NCBI GenBank assembly: GCA_025357875.1
Contig: JANYLK010000071.1
Span: forward strand, 1 to 64,000
Direction: 5' to 3'
Source of the DNA: Granulicella sp.
Lineage (GTDB): Bacteria > Acidobacteriota > Terriglobia > Terriglobales > Acidobacteriaceae
DNA: 64,000 nucleotides
Both the position numbers and the translations under genes were made by a program. Position 1 is the first letter of the stretch; the number at the start of each line of letters is the position of its first letter. A model generated the notes under the pieces. It was not told where the DNA came from and did no database searches. It was given only the letters and a program-made list of their open reading frames with translations. This document shows positions 53,807 to 63,324 of this stretch, in pieces.

Positions 53807-55669
53807 ATGCGTCTTCCAGTTCTCAATTTGCTCAACGCCGCCGCCACCATCTCGGTGGCGAGTTTGTTGATAGTAGGAACAAGCGGATGCGGCAGCCTAA
53901 TCTCCGATGTGCGCGTGCCACTCGCTAGTTATTCTGGAAACGGATTTAATGGGAGGGCGATGGCAGGGAAGCAGCCTGTCATCGGGGCGTCGGTGCAGTT
54001 GTATGCGGCAGGCACCGGCGGCAACGGTTCAGCCGCTACTTCACTTCTCACCAGCGGGCTGACGACGGATGCGAATGGAGTGTTTACTGTTCCGGCTGGC
54101 TATACCTGTCCGCTCTCTTCGTCGCAGGTCTACGTGGTGGCGCGAGGGGGCAAGCCGGGGCTGGCGGCTGCCTCCGCAAATGACGCCTTAGTCTTGCTGA
54201 CAGTCATGGGGGATTGCAATCACGTTGCGGCTGCCAGCCAGATCGTGGTGAACGAGGTGACGACGGTTGCAGCGACGTACGCGCTGTCGCAGTTCCTTTC
54301 GGCGGGCGGCAATCTCGGCGCGAGTTCCACTAACCTGCTTGGCTTGCAAACAGCGGTTGCTACTGCTTCCGCGCTGGCTGATGTTGTAGCGGGTAGCAGT
54401 CCGGGCCTGACGTTTGCGGCGAATGGAAGTTCACCGGCGGCGAAGATTGATTCGGTTGCGAACCTGCTGAACGCCTGCGCGACGTCGACTCCAAGTGGAA
54501 GGGCTTGCGGAATGCTGTTCGCTGCGACCACGCCGATTGGAAGCAGTTCACCGGCCAATACATTGGACGCGGCTCTAAATCTGGTTCGCAATCCGGCGAC
54601 GAAGGTCGCGCCGCTTTATGCGTTGTCTTTGAGTAGCTCCGCGTTTGTGCCGGTGCTGGCTGCAGCGCCCTCTGATTGGACATTGTTTGTCACGTACACG
54701 GGTGGCGGGATGAGCTCGCCATCGCGGCTCGGCATCGATAGTCTGGGCGATGTGTGGGTGGCGAACTATTTCAATGTAGCGTCGCTGTTTTCGCCACTGG
54801 GCAAGCCGTTCTTGCCGCAGGGAATCAGAGGATTCGGACTGAGCGCGTCCTACGGGCTTGCGGTGGACGCAAACGATAATGCTTGGATTCCCAATGAGCC
54901 AAGCACTGGCGTTCGAGGCAATAGTGTAAGCGTTTTAACCGCGACCGGACAATCGGCTGCAGGAAGTGGAGGGTTCACGGCGGGCGGACTGGACTATCCG
55001 ACCGGCGTCGCGATCGACACGGATACGACGGTGTGGGTCGTTGATTATGGGAACTCTCATCTTACCCACCTCTCGAGTTCGGGTCAGGCGCTGTCGGGCG
55101 CATCGGGATATACGTCCCCCTTATTTGCGTTTCCTGTATTCGCCGCAATTGATGCAAGTCATAAGGTGTGGGTTGCGAACCAGAGCGGCTCGAGTGTGAC
55201 CAAGGTGGCCCCGGACGGCTCGCAATTCACCGATTACGCCTGCTGCAATGGCCCGTCGACATTGGCGATTGACCGGCTTGGGAACGTGTGGGTGGCGAAT
55301 TATTACGGCGACAGCATCAGCGAGATCTCCAGCGCGGGTGTGGTTCTGTCGAACGGATCGTATACGGGTGGGGGTCTCAACCATCCGCAGGGAATCGCTA
55401 TCGACGGCGCGGGAAATGTGTGGGTAACGAACTTCCGGAGTGTATCGATTACTGAATTGGCGGGTGCGGGCGCTAGTGTTCCGGGAGCGGCTCTGTCGCC
55501 GCCGGGTGGATTGGGCGCAGACGCGGGGCTGCTGGAGGCGTACTCGATCGCGGTGGATGCGAGTGGCAATCTGTGGATCAGCAACTTTGGCAGCAGTACG
55601 CTGACGCAGTTTGTCGGCCTGGCTGCGCCGGTGCGGACTCCGCTGCTGGTCCTTCCGGTCGAGCCCTGA
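53807..55669 (+). CDS. NHL-repeat lipoprotein, copy 1
   Basis: 620 residues. The lipobox is GTSGC with C28. A beta-sandwich domain follows (KQPVIGASVQLYAAGTGGNG), then an alpha-helical middle with VNEVTTVAATYALSQFL. The C-terminal half is an NHL beta-propeller with repeats such as IDSLGDVWVANYFN, IDRLGNVWVANYYGDSISEI and VDASGNLWISNFGSSTLTQF. The end is GLAAPVRTPLLVLPVEP. Probably an outer-surface binding protein. Two paralogues follow at 59552 and 61441. ATG 53807 starts the lipoprotein signal and is preferred over the open frame from 53747. Confidence 0.85.
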   Translation: MRLPVLNLLNAAATISVASLLIVGTSGCGSLISDVRVPLASYSGNGFNGRAMAGKQPVIGASVQLYAAGTGGNGSAATSLLTSGLTTDANGVFTVPAGYTCPLSSSQVYVVARGGKPGLAAASANDALVLLTVMGDCNHVAAASQIVVNEVTTVAATYALSQFLSAGGNLGASSTNLLGLQTAVATASALADVVAGSSPGLTFAANGSSPAAKIDSVANLLNACATSTPSGRACGMLFAATTPIGSSSPANTLDAALNLVRNPATKVAPLYALSLSSSAFVPVLAAAPSDWTLFVTYTGGGMSSPSRLGIDSLGDVWVANYFNVASLFSPLGKPFLPQGIRGFGLSASYGLAVDANDNAWIPNEPSTGVRGNSVSVLTATGQSAAGSGGFTAGGLDYPTGVAIDTDTTVWVVDYGNSHLTHLSSSGQALSGASGYTSPLFAFPVFAAIDASHKVWVANQSGSSVTKVAPDGSQFTDYACCNGPSTLAIDRLGNVWVANYYGDSISEISSAGVVLSNGSYTGGGLNHPQGIAIDGAGNVWVTNFRSVSITELAGAGASVPGAALSPPGGLGADAGLLEAYSIAVDASGNLWISNFGSSTLTQFVGLAAPVRTPLLVLPVEP

Positions 55670-55895
55670 GCGTGTCCCGCGCGCGCATGGTGTTGATGTT
55701 GGAATAAAAGGTTGCTTCTGGTGTAAACTTTCCCGGTGGGGCTGAACGATCCGCGCGCATTCGCGGGATTTCCTTGGTTTACTCAGTGTGCAAGCGGACC
55801 TGTGCGTCTCTCCCTTGCTTGGTTTGATCTGGCTCAAGAAGCTGTTGCAGGTCCGCTGTACGCGCACGTCCAATCTAAAAGTTGCTGGTAGTTTT

Positions 55896-58800
55896 ATGAT
55901 CCGCTCTGCCACGCGTGGGCGCAGTCCCCAGTTGTTTTCCGCCGGGGGCAATGCACGCGTCGATTTATGTCTTGCGATAGCGACACGGGGTGGGTGCCGG
56001 TGGACTTTTGCCGTGTTGGGTGTCCTGTTCGCGGCTACGCTGAGCGGTGCGGCTGCGGCGCAGACACCCGAGCCGACAGTTCGCGCGGAGTTTCGCACGG
56101 TGCAGCGGCGGGTGGTGACGCAGGTCGTCGATCGCAGCCGCATGGTGCGCGCGGAGGTGGCCATGCCACGGGAGTTAGCGACCGCTCAGGATCTTGGCGC
56201 ACGCGATCCGTCGGCGGCGATGGAGAAGATTCAGTTGGTGCTGCAGCGGCCGCAGGAGCGGCAAGCGGCCTTCGATGCCGAAGTTGCGGCGTTGCATCAG
56301 CGCGGCAATCTCAGCTATCACAGATGGCTTACGCCGGAGATGGTGGGAGCGGAATTTGGTCCATCACCCTCGGACATCGGGGCGCTTACCACCTACCTTC
56401 AGTCGGAAGGATTCACGGTGAATGCGGTTGGCAAAAGCGGGATGTTCGTTGAATTTTCGGGAACTGTTGCGCAGGTTGAGCAGAGCTTCCATCCGGAAAT
56501 CCACACGGTGCGACTGACGACAGGAGAGGTGCATTACGCGGCGGTCGGCGAAGCGCAGCTTCCTGAAGCGATTGCACCCCTGGTCGCGGGATTTCTCTCG
56601 CTGAGCGATATCCCTTCGATCCATCCACAGCTGCGCAAGTCGGTCCCGGTGTCAGCCCGTGCGTTGGGGGTTAATCCTCTGGACACGGTGAGTTTGACGA
56701 ACTATGCGGTTGGACCTCAGGACTTCTACACCATCTATAACGAGAACCCCCTCTTGACAGCTACGACGCCGATCGATGGCAGAGGCGTAACGATTGCCTT
56801 GCTAGAGGAGAGTGCTATCACCACCGGGGATGTTGCGTTCTTTCGCGGGCTTTTCGGCGTAAATCCTGCCACGCCCGTATCGCTGGTAACGGACACTGGT
56901 TTTGGCGGCAACTGTGCGGCTCCTGCGAAGCTAAAGGCGAATGGGGAAGAGGGCGAGGCAGTTCTGGATATTGAATGGGCAGGTGCGGTGGCTCCCGGCG
57001 CGAACCTGCTCTTCATGCAGTGCGCATCGACCGGCAGCACGGCAGGAATCTTTCTTTCGGCCGAGGCGGTAATCGATAATAACCTCGCTGACATCATGAG
57101 CTTGAGTTACGGCGACTACGAAGGGCAGTCTCCGACTCAAGACACTCTGGTCAACAACCTGTGGGAGCAGGCGGCGTCCCAAGGCCAGACTGTCGTGGTC
57201 TCTTCTGGGGACAACGGCGCTGCCACGGAGGACGCAATCTTTGGGAGGAATGTCGCGAGCTCAGGCATCACATCGAATTCCTTCTCGACGACTGCGTGGA
57301 ATGTCTCTGCCGGCGGCACAGATTTTCAGGATACGTATAACCAGAATCAGGGCGACACAGCCTTCGGCATCAGCACCTTTTGGAACAGCACCAACACGCC
57401 TTCTCTGGGTTCTGCGAAGAGTTACGTTCCAGAAATGACGTGGAACGATACCTGCGCCAGTAGTATCTATAACGCTGCCAAGGAGGGATCCTCCGCAGAC
57501 GGAGCTACCTTGTGCGGAGCGACCCTAACCGCCAACCTATATATGGTCGCCGGGGGTGGAGGGCCGAGCAAGCTGCACCCGCGGCCTTCCTGGCAGACGG
57601 GAACTGTGTTTGGTTTGCCCACGCTTGCGGCTTATCCGAATCGGCTGCAGCCGGACGTATCGCTGTTCGCCGCAAACGGCTTCTGGAACCACGATCTGCC
57701 GGCGTACCAGTCGGACCAAGCAACGCCAATCTCCTACGCGGGAGGAACATCCTTTGTCGCTCCACAACTTGCGGGCCTGTTTGCCCTGATTCAGCAAAGG
57801 ACCGGTGAGCGGCTCGGCCAGCCCAACTACGTGCTATACAGCATGGCGGGACAGGCGTTCGGCGTTGGCAGCTTTACCGGGGCTGCGTGCAATGGGAGTG
57901 GAGCGTCGGGAATCGGCACGACGAGTTCATCGCCGGCTTCGAGCTGTATTTTTTACGATGTTCAGACCGGCAATATTTCGGTCGATTGCGTGGCAGGTAC
58001 GCCGAATTGTTACACGCTGTCAGGGAAATCCTACGGGATCCTGTCGACCAGTAATACTGTGGAATCGCCGGCGTTTCCGACGAACCAAGGATGGGACCAG
58101 GCGACGGGCATCGGTTCGGTCAACATCACCAACCTGGTGAACAACTGGCAGAATGCGGCTGCGGGAGGCGTCCTTTACACGCCGACGGTTGCAGTGACGG
58201 CGACGTCGGCTTCATACATCTACGGATTACCCTCGGCGATCACATACACGGCGACCGTGTCGGGACCGGGAAGCTATCCGACGGGGTCAGTGACTTTCTC
58301 CGGTACGCCGACGATTTTGACGATCGGAAATGCTCCGCTGAAGGGAAGTGCTGGTTGCTCGACTGGCTCGACGTGCACCGAGTTCGCGACGCAGGCATTT
58401 ACTGCTGCAGGGACGCTGGCCGCGGGGAGCTATACGATCACCGGAGCGTACTTGAGTACCAATGAGAATTATGCGAGCAGCTCGGGCACTACAGCGCTTA
58501 CTGTGACGGCTCAAACTCCTACCGTGACGGTGACGGCCGTGAGCATTGGAGTCGGAGTTGCCACGGCCAACTTGTCGGCGCGGATTGCTTATGCCGGGAC
58601 CGGAAATGCACCTGCGGGCGGCCTTACTTTTCGGGTCGATTCGGGCGTGACGGTTACGGCGACCTGCTCAGGCTCGTCGAGTCCGCTGACCTGTACGTAC
58701 ACCGGCTACGACACTTCGGGGCTTGCTTCTGGATCGCATACCATCACCGCCACTACGATTGCCGACGTGAATTACGCGGTAGCGACGGGGACAAATACAC

Positions 58801-59555
58801 TGATGATAATGCCGCTGCCTACGATTGTGTTCAGCGTGCCAAACCATCACACGCAAGATTCGGCGTTCACGGTGACAGCGACGTCGAACTCCTCCGGTGC
58901 GATTACTTACTCGGTTATAAGTGGGCCAGCGACGATTGCCGGCAACACCGTAACGCTGACTGGCGTGGCCGGCACGGTAACGCTGCAGGCCTCGCAGGCG
59001 GCGAGCGGGAGCTTTCCGGCCGGAACGCAGAATACGGGTTTCCTGGCCATCGCAGGAAGCGTGTGGCTGGGCAACGGGACGGGTAGCCTCAGTAGCTTCG
59101 ATTTGACTGGTCTCGCGATCACCGGTGCAGGCGGTTATACGGGTGGAGGCGTGGGGACAATTGCCAGTGCACTTGGGTTGGCTTTCGATTCTTCGGGCAA
59201 TGTGTGGGTTGCGAGTAGCAACGGCGTCAGCGAGTTTAGCCGGCAGGGAATCGCCGTCATCTCGACGCCCTTCACCGTTGGCGGAATCAACAAGCCGCTT
59301 GCAATCGCCGTGGACGGCGCCGGTAAGGTGTGGGTTGCCAACCTGGCGGGAACGGTGAGTGTGCTGAGCAACAGCGGCGTGGCGGTGTCGCCATCGACCG
59401 GCTACTCCGGCCCTGGCAGCAAGCCCGCCGGCATTGCAATCGACATCTCTGGCAGCGTCTGGATTCCAAGCAGCACCGCGAACACTGTGACCAGGATTCT
59501 GGGCGCGGCGGCGCCGGTCGTTCCACTTGCCAGCGGAACAGGAGTGAAGCCATGA
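55896..59555 (+). CDS. Sedolisin (S53) protease with Ig-like and NHL domains
   Basis: 1219 residues from ATG 55896. A signal peptide ends near GAAAAQ. A pro-kumamolisin activation domain (about 60-230) has SYHRWLTPEMVGAEFGPS. The catalytic domain shows E354 and D358 in EGEAVLDIEW, D439 in SSGDNGA and S619 in AGGTSFVAPQL, the complete sedolisin set. Then come bacterial Ig-like repeats (YGLPSAITYTATVSGPGSYP, TPTVTVTAVSIGVG) and an NHL propeller (FDSSGNVWVASSNGVSEF) that ends in GAAAPVVPLASGTGVKP, like the lipoproteins nearby. It overlaps the next gene by 4 bases (ATGA). Confidence 0.88.
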   Translation: MIRSATRGRSPQLFSAGGNARVDLCLAIATRGGCRWTFAVLGVLFAATLSGAAAAQTPEPTVRAEFRTVQRRVVTQVVDRSRMVRAEVAMPRELATAQDLGARDPSAAMEKIQLVLQRPQERQAAFDAEVAALHQRGNLSYHRWLTPEMVGAEFGPSPSDIGALTTYLQSEGFTVNAVGKSGMFVEFSGTVAQVEQSFHPEIHTVRLTTGEVHYAAVGEAQLPEAIAPLVAGFLSLSDIPSIHPQLRKSVPVSARALGVNPLDTVSLTNYAVGPQDFYTIYNENPLLTATTPIDGRGVTIALLEESAITTGDVAFFRGLFGVNPATPVSLVTDTGFGGNCAAPAKLKANGEEGEAVLDIEWAGAVAPGANLLFMQCASTGSTAGIFLSAEAVIDNNLADIMSLSYGDYEGQSPTQDTLVNNLWEQAASQGQTVVVSSGDNGAATEDAIFGRNVASSGITSNSFSTTAWNVSAGGTDFQDTYNQNQGDTAFGISTFWNSTNTPSLGSAKSYVPEMTWNDTCASSIYNAAKEGSSADGATLCGATLTANLYMVAGGGGPSKLHPRPSWQTGTVFGLPTLAAYPNRLQPDVSLFAANGFWNHDLPAYQSDQATPISYAGGTSFVAPQLAGLFALIQQRTGERLGQPNYVLYSMAGQAFGVGSFTGAACNGSGASGIGTTSSSPASSCIFYDVQTGNISVDCVAGTPNCYTLSGKSYGILSTSNTVESPAFPTNQGWDQATGIGSVNITNLVNNWQNAAAGGVLYTPTVAVTATSASYIYGLPSAITYTATVSGPGSYPTGSVTFSGTPTILTIGNAPLKGSAGCSTGSTCTEFATQAFTAAGTLAAGSYTITGAYLSTNENYASSSGTTALTVTAQTPTVTVTAVSIGVGVATANLSARIAYAGTGNAPAGGLTFRVDSGVTVTATCSGSSSPLTCTYTGYDTSGLASGSHTITATTIADVNYAVATGTNTLMIMPLPTIVFSVPNHHTQDSAFTVTATSNSSGAITYSVISGPATIAGNTVTLTGVAGTVTLQASQAASGSFPAGTQNTGFLAIAGSVWLGNGTGSLSSFDLTGLAITGAGGYTGGGVGTIASALGLAFDSSGNVWVASSNGVSEFSRQGIAVISTPFTVGGINKPLAIAVDGAGKVWVANLAGTVSVLSNSGVAVSPSTGYSGPGSKPAGIAIDISGSVWIPSSTANTVTRILGAAAPVVPLASGTGVKP

Positions 59556-60886
59556 GGAATTTACGACAGCTGAATTTTATTCTGGTTACCTATGCGGCGC
59601 TGGCGATGGCTGTCTTGACTGGTTGCGGGACGGGCGTGATCTTCGACGCTGTGAAACCTGCCGCGACGCCCGCTACGGCTTCCCTCCAGGGAGTCGTCAT
59701 GGGCGGGCAGCAGCCGGTCGCGGGCGTAACCGTCCAACTTTACCAGGCGGGCACGACAGGATATGGTTCGGCGGCGACTCCACTGGGACCTACGGTGAAG
59801 ACCAACGCGGGTGGGAATTTTAATCTGCCGAGTTACACTTGCGCTCCAGGCTCGCAGGTATATCTGGTGGGCACAGGCGGTATGCCCACATCCTTGCTAA
59901 CGAATAACAACCTGGCCATGATGTCAGGCCTAGGTACATGCGGCGGAACTTACCTCTCCAGCTTTATCAACGTGAACGAACTCACGACCGTGGCGACGGC
60001 GTGGGCGCTTGCACCATTCATGACGGGAATTGCGAACATCGGAAGCAGTTCGACGAATGCTGCCGGACTCACGGACGCGTTTGCGGCAATCAATCAGATT
60101 GTGACAACCGCGAATGGGACCCTACCTGGTCCTACGCTGCCTGCGGGCGCAACATTGCCGCTCGCTGAGATCAATACACTGGGGGAGATACTGCTGCAGT
60201 GTGTCAATTCTGGTGGCGGCACGGCGGGCGATCCGAGCTTATGCGGCAAGCTCTTCAACCTCGCCCCTAATGCAGCGGGGACGGTGTTTCCAACGGACAC
60301 GATTACTGCGGCTATGAATATTGCGCAGTCACCGCAGAGAAACATTGCGGCCATCAACTCGCTGCGCACCGGTACGCCGCAGTTCGTGCCGGTGCTGGAT
60401 GTGAACTCTCCGCCAAATGACTGGACGATCGCGATCACGTATACGGGTGGCGGCCTGAACGCGCCGACCTCGATTGCGGCAGATGCAGCGGGCGCAGTTT
60501 GGGTGACGAACGGCGGTAATGCTAGCGTGACCAAGCTGGACAAAACGGGCGCTGCGGTCTCGGGTGTGAATGGATTCACTGCGGGTGGCTTCAGCGCTCC
60601 TTCGGCGGTCGCTATCGACGTCAGCGGCAATGCGTGGGTTGCGAACTCTGGCAACAACACTGTGACCGAATTGAATGCAACTGGCACGACCGGCACCGTG
60701 TACCACGGCAATGGCCTTAGCTCGCCGGCGAGCATTGCGATCGATGGCTCGGGCAACGTGTGGGTGAGCAATGGCGGATCTAACGCAGTCAGCGCATTCA
60801 CCAGCAGCGGCGGTGTTTTGGCTGGCTCGCCTTACACCGGTGCGGGGTCTACTGCACCCGTCAGCATCGCGATCACGGCGAAGTAG
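59552..60886 (+). CDS. NHL-repeat lipoprotein, copy 2
   Basis: 444 residues. Lipobox LTGC with C25, beta-sandwich GGQQPVAGVTVQLYQAGTTG, middle VNELTTVATAWALAPF, then NHL repeats (VDVSGNAWVANSGNNTVTEL-like) ending in TAPVSIAITAK. It is shorter than copies 1 and 3 and lacks the TPLL tail. The start ATG 59552 overlaps the sedolisin stop as ATGA and has AGGAG upstream, so translation is coupled to the protease. Confidence 0.87.
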   Translation: MRNLRQLNFILVTYAALAMAVLTGCGTGVIFDAVKPAATPATASLQGVVMGGQQPVAGVTVQLYQAGTTGYGSAATPLGPTVKTNAGGNFNLPSYTCAPGSQVYLVGTGGMPTSLLTNNNLAMMSGLGTCGGTYLSSFINVNELTTVATAWALAPFMTGIANIGSSSTNAAGLTDAFAAINQIVTTANGTLPGPTLPAGATLPLAEINTLGEILLQCVNSGGGTAGDPSLCGKLFNLAPNAAGTVFPTDTITAAMNIAQSPQRNIAAINSLRTGTPQFVPVLDVNSPPNDWTIAITYTGGGLNAPTSIAADAAGAVWVTNGGNASVTKLDKTGAAVSGVNGFTAGGFSAPSAVAIDVSGNAWVANSGNNTVTELNATGTTGTVYHGNGLSSPASIAIDGSGNVWVSNGGSNAVSAFTSSGGVLAGSPYTGAGSTAPVSIAITAK

Positions 60887-60917
60887 CCGGAACGAATCTG
60901 AGGAAAGGAGAATGTCC

Positions 60918-61418
60918 ATGAGCAGTACCGAAGCAACTTACAGCGTACGGCAAGACTTCTCCATCCAGCAGATTGGTACGGAGACCTTGGTGTATGACGC
61001 GCGGCGGCACACAGCTTATTGCCTGAATGAGAGCTCGTCGACCATCTGGAATCTCGCAGACGGCGAGCGTACGATTGCTGAGTTAGCTGCGGCCGCATCG
61101 CTTCAGCTGGGCCTTGAGGTCAGCGAAGAATTTGTGCAGTTTGCTCTGGCGCAGTTGTGCGAAGACGGCTTGGTGGAAGCGTCCACTTCAGTTGCCGAGG
61201 TGCGGCCTACAATTTCGCGGCGTGCGATGCTGCAAAGGCTTGGGGTAGGTGGTGCGCTGCTGCTGCCTGCGATTGCTGCGATCGTTGCACCAACCGCGGC
61301 TCAGGCATACAACGGATGCTTCGACTGCACCACACCTTCGCCGAGCCGGGCGGCCAGAAGACAACAGTTCAGCCGAACGCGGACGGGAAGCACTCCCTTA
61401 AGCACGCCGCAGAAGTAG
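60918..61418 (+). CDS. PqqD-family protein fused to a twin-arginine-like signal and Cys tail
   Basis: 166 residues. Residues about 10-90 are a PqqD-like domain (ETLVYDARRHTAYCLNESSS, STIWNLADGERTIAEL, EEFVQFALAQLCEDGLVEA), a fold that binds leader peptides in RiPP pathways. Next is ISRRAMLQRL with R101-R102, a hydrophobic stretch to about 124 and TAAQA at 126-130, like a Tat signal with a signal-peptidase site. The tail YNGCFDCTTPSPSRAARRQQ has two Cys and is basic. This internal order is strange for an exported protein. ATG 60918 has GGAG 7 bases upstream, while ATG 60912 abuts it. It begins 31 bases after the copy 2 stop. Confidence 0.82.
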   Translation: MSSTEATYSVRQDFSIQQIGTETLVYDARRHTAYCLNESSSTIWNLADGERTIAELAAAASLQLGLEVSEEFVQFALAQLCEDGLVEASTSVAEVRPTISRRAMLQRLGVGGALLLPAIAAIVAPTAAQAYNGCFDCTTPSPSRAARRQQFSRTRTGSTPLSTPQK

Positions 61419-61440
61419 CAGGTCCGAAGTTGCGAATCGT

Positions 61441-63324
61441 ATGAGAGAGACCGTGTTCATTGCGCGCCGAACCTCCCTGAGAAAAGATGTACGGTTGCGC
61501 GCGCTCATGATGAGCGCTGGGATGATGTTGGGGATGGTGTGGCTGTCGGGCTGCGGTATATCGCGTGACCCTGTGTCGACGAGCGAGCGCGAAATCGCAC
61601 TTGAAGGCCGGGTGCAAGGCGGGCAGCAGCCAGTGAGTGGAGCGTCGATTTACTTGTACGCTGCGGGCTTTGCGGGCGCTGGTGCAAAAGCGACCGATCT
61701 ACTTGCGCCGCACATCGTGCTGACGGATTCCTTCGGAAATTTCAGTATTACCGGCGACTATGTATGTCCCGCTGCAACCACCCAGATTTACATTGTCGCG
61801 CGGGGCGGCAATCCGGGGCTCACTTCTGGAGCGAATAATCCCGCGCTGACGATGATGGCTGCACTTGGAAACTGCGGAGATCTGACAAGTTCGACGAACA
61901 TCGTGGTCAATGAGGTAGCGACCGTCAGCTCGGTGTGGGCGTTATCGCAGTTCATGAGCCCCGGTGCAATCGTTGGATCGACGGCCACGAATGTCCTTGG
62001 GCTCAAGAATGCTTTTGCGACGGCAAACAATCTCGTCGACACGAGCAGGGGATTAACTCCAGGCGCCGCGTTGCCTGCTGGTGCGGTAATTGAATCGGCG
62101 AAGCTCTACACGTTGGCGGATGTGCTTGCGGCGTGCGTCAACTCCGATGGAGGCTCGGCCTGCACGCCCCTGTTTGCCGCCGCAACCACAGCGCAGGGCG
62201 TCCCAATGAACACGCTCGATGCGGCGCTGAACATTGTGCGGCACCCGGGGAACAATGTGTTGGCTGTGTTTAATGCGAGCCCTGCGCAGGGACCGTTTCA
62301 GCCGACGCTCAGCACGGTGCCCAACGATTGGACGATGTCGGTGACGTATGGAGGATGTACGCCGGCATGTGGAGGCCTGAACTTTCCGGGGTCGATTGCG
62401 ATCGATTCCGAAGGCAATGTTCTAGTTGCGAACCACTCCGCCGGAGTGCTGTCGAAGTTTTTGCCAACCGGCATACCTGCTGTGGCGGCAGGCATCGCCG
62501 GGGTTGGGCTGCGTGCCTCGTACGGGATCGCAATCGACGGTTTCGACAATGTGTGGGTTACAAATACGCAAAGCGTGACCGCGGCCAACAATCACCATAA
62601 CGGAAGCGTCAGCGAGTTTTCTTCGACTGGCATCGAACTCTCCGGCAACGGTTATACAGCTGGAGGCGTCTTCTTTCCTTTGGCGGTCGCGGCTGATTCT
62701 ACGGGGGCGATCTGGATCGCGGACTATGGAAGCTCGTCGGCGAGTTTGTTGGCTAGTGACGGGACTGCGATCTCCGGAGGCAGCGGCTACGCAAACTCGG
62801 CGCTTCCCTTCACCTCCGCGGTTGCGGTGGATGCGAGTCACAATGCATGGTTCGCCGTGCAGGGCGCGGCGGTGCGTGTTACGCCAACAGGCGTGTTCAG
62901 CAGCTTCCCGTGTTGCGACGGGCCGGCTGGAATTGCGATCGATCTTGCAGGAGATGTGTGGATTGCGGACTATGGCGCTTCGGCTGTAGTGGAGCTTGCG
63001 CCGACGGGGATGGTGTCGTATCGGACCACCGTACTCGGCGGAAATGGCGGGCCGCAAGGCATTGCGATCGACGGGGTCGGAAATGTCTGGGCGGGGAATT
63101 ACCTGGGTAATTCGCTGGTTGAACTCGGTGGCTCGTCTGCGGCGGTCATTTCACCTTCGCAGGGGTATGGTCTTGATGCGCGACTCAGCGAGCCGTATGG
63201 ATTGGGAATTGATGCGGGCGGCAACGTCTGGATTGCGAACGCAGGCAGCAATACTCTCACTCAATTTGTAGGGCTTGCGAGTCCGATCAAGACGCCGCTG
63301 CTCGGGCCGCCGGTGCAGCCATGA
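61441..63324 (+). CDS. NHL-repeat lipoprotein, copy 3
   Basis: 627 residues. Lipobox LSGC with C38, beta-sandwich GGQQPVSGASIYLYAAGFAG, middle VNEVATVSSVWALSQF, then NHL repeats including IDGVGNVWAGNYLGNSLVEL and IDAGGNVWIANAGSNTLTQF. The end is GLASPIKTPLLGPPVQP, almost the same as copy 1, so copies 1 and 3 are close paralogues. It begins 22 bases after the PqqD stop, and its own stop overlaps the kinase start as ATGA. Confidence 0.86.
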   Translation: MRETVFIARRTSLRKDVRLRALMMSAGMMLGMVWLSGCGISRDPVSTSEREIALEGRVQGGQQPVSGASIYLYAAGFAGAGAKATDLLAPHIVLTDSFGNFSITGDYVCPAATTQIYIVARGGNPGLTSGANNPALTMMAALGNCGDLTSSTNIVVNEVATVSSVWALSQFMSPGAIVGSTATNVLGLKNAFATANNLVDTSRGLTPGAALPAGAVIESAKLYTLADVLAACVNSDGGSACTPLFAAATTAQGVPMNTLDAALNIVRHPGNNVLAVFNASPAQGPFQPTLSTVPNDWTMSVTYGGCTPACGGLNFPGSIAIDSEGNVLVANHSAGVLSKFLPTGIPAVAAGIAGVGLRASYGIAIDGFDNVWVTNTQSVTAANNHHNGSVSEFSSTGIELSGNGYTAGGVFFPLAVAADSTGAIWIADYGSSSASLLASDGTAISGGSGYANSALPFTSAVAVDASHNAWFAVQGAAVRVTPTGVFSSFPCCDGPAGIAIDLAGDVWIADYGASAVVELAPTGMVSYRTTVLGGNGGPQGIAIDGVGNVWAGNYLGNSLVELGGSSAAVISPSQGYGLDARLSEPYGLGIDAGGNVWIANAGSNTLTQFVGLASPIKTPLLGPPVQP

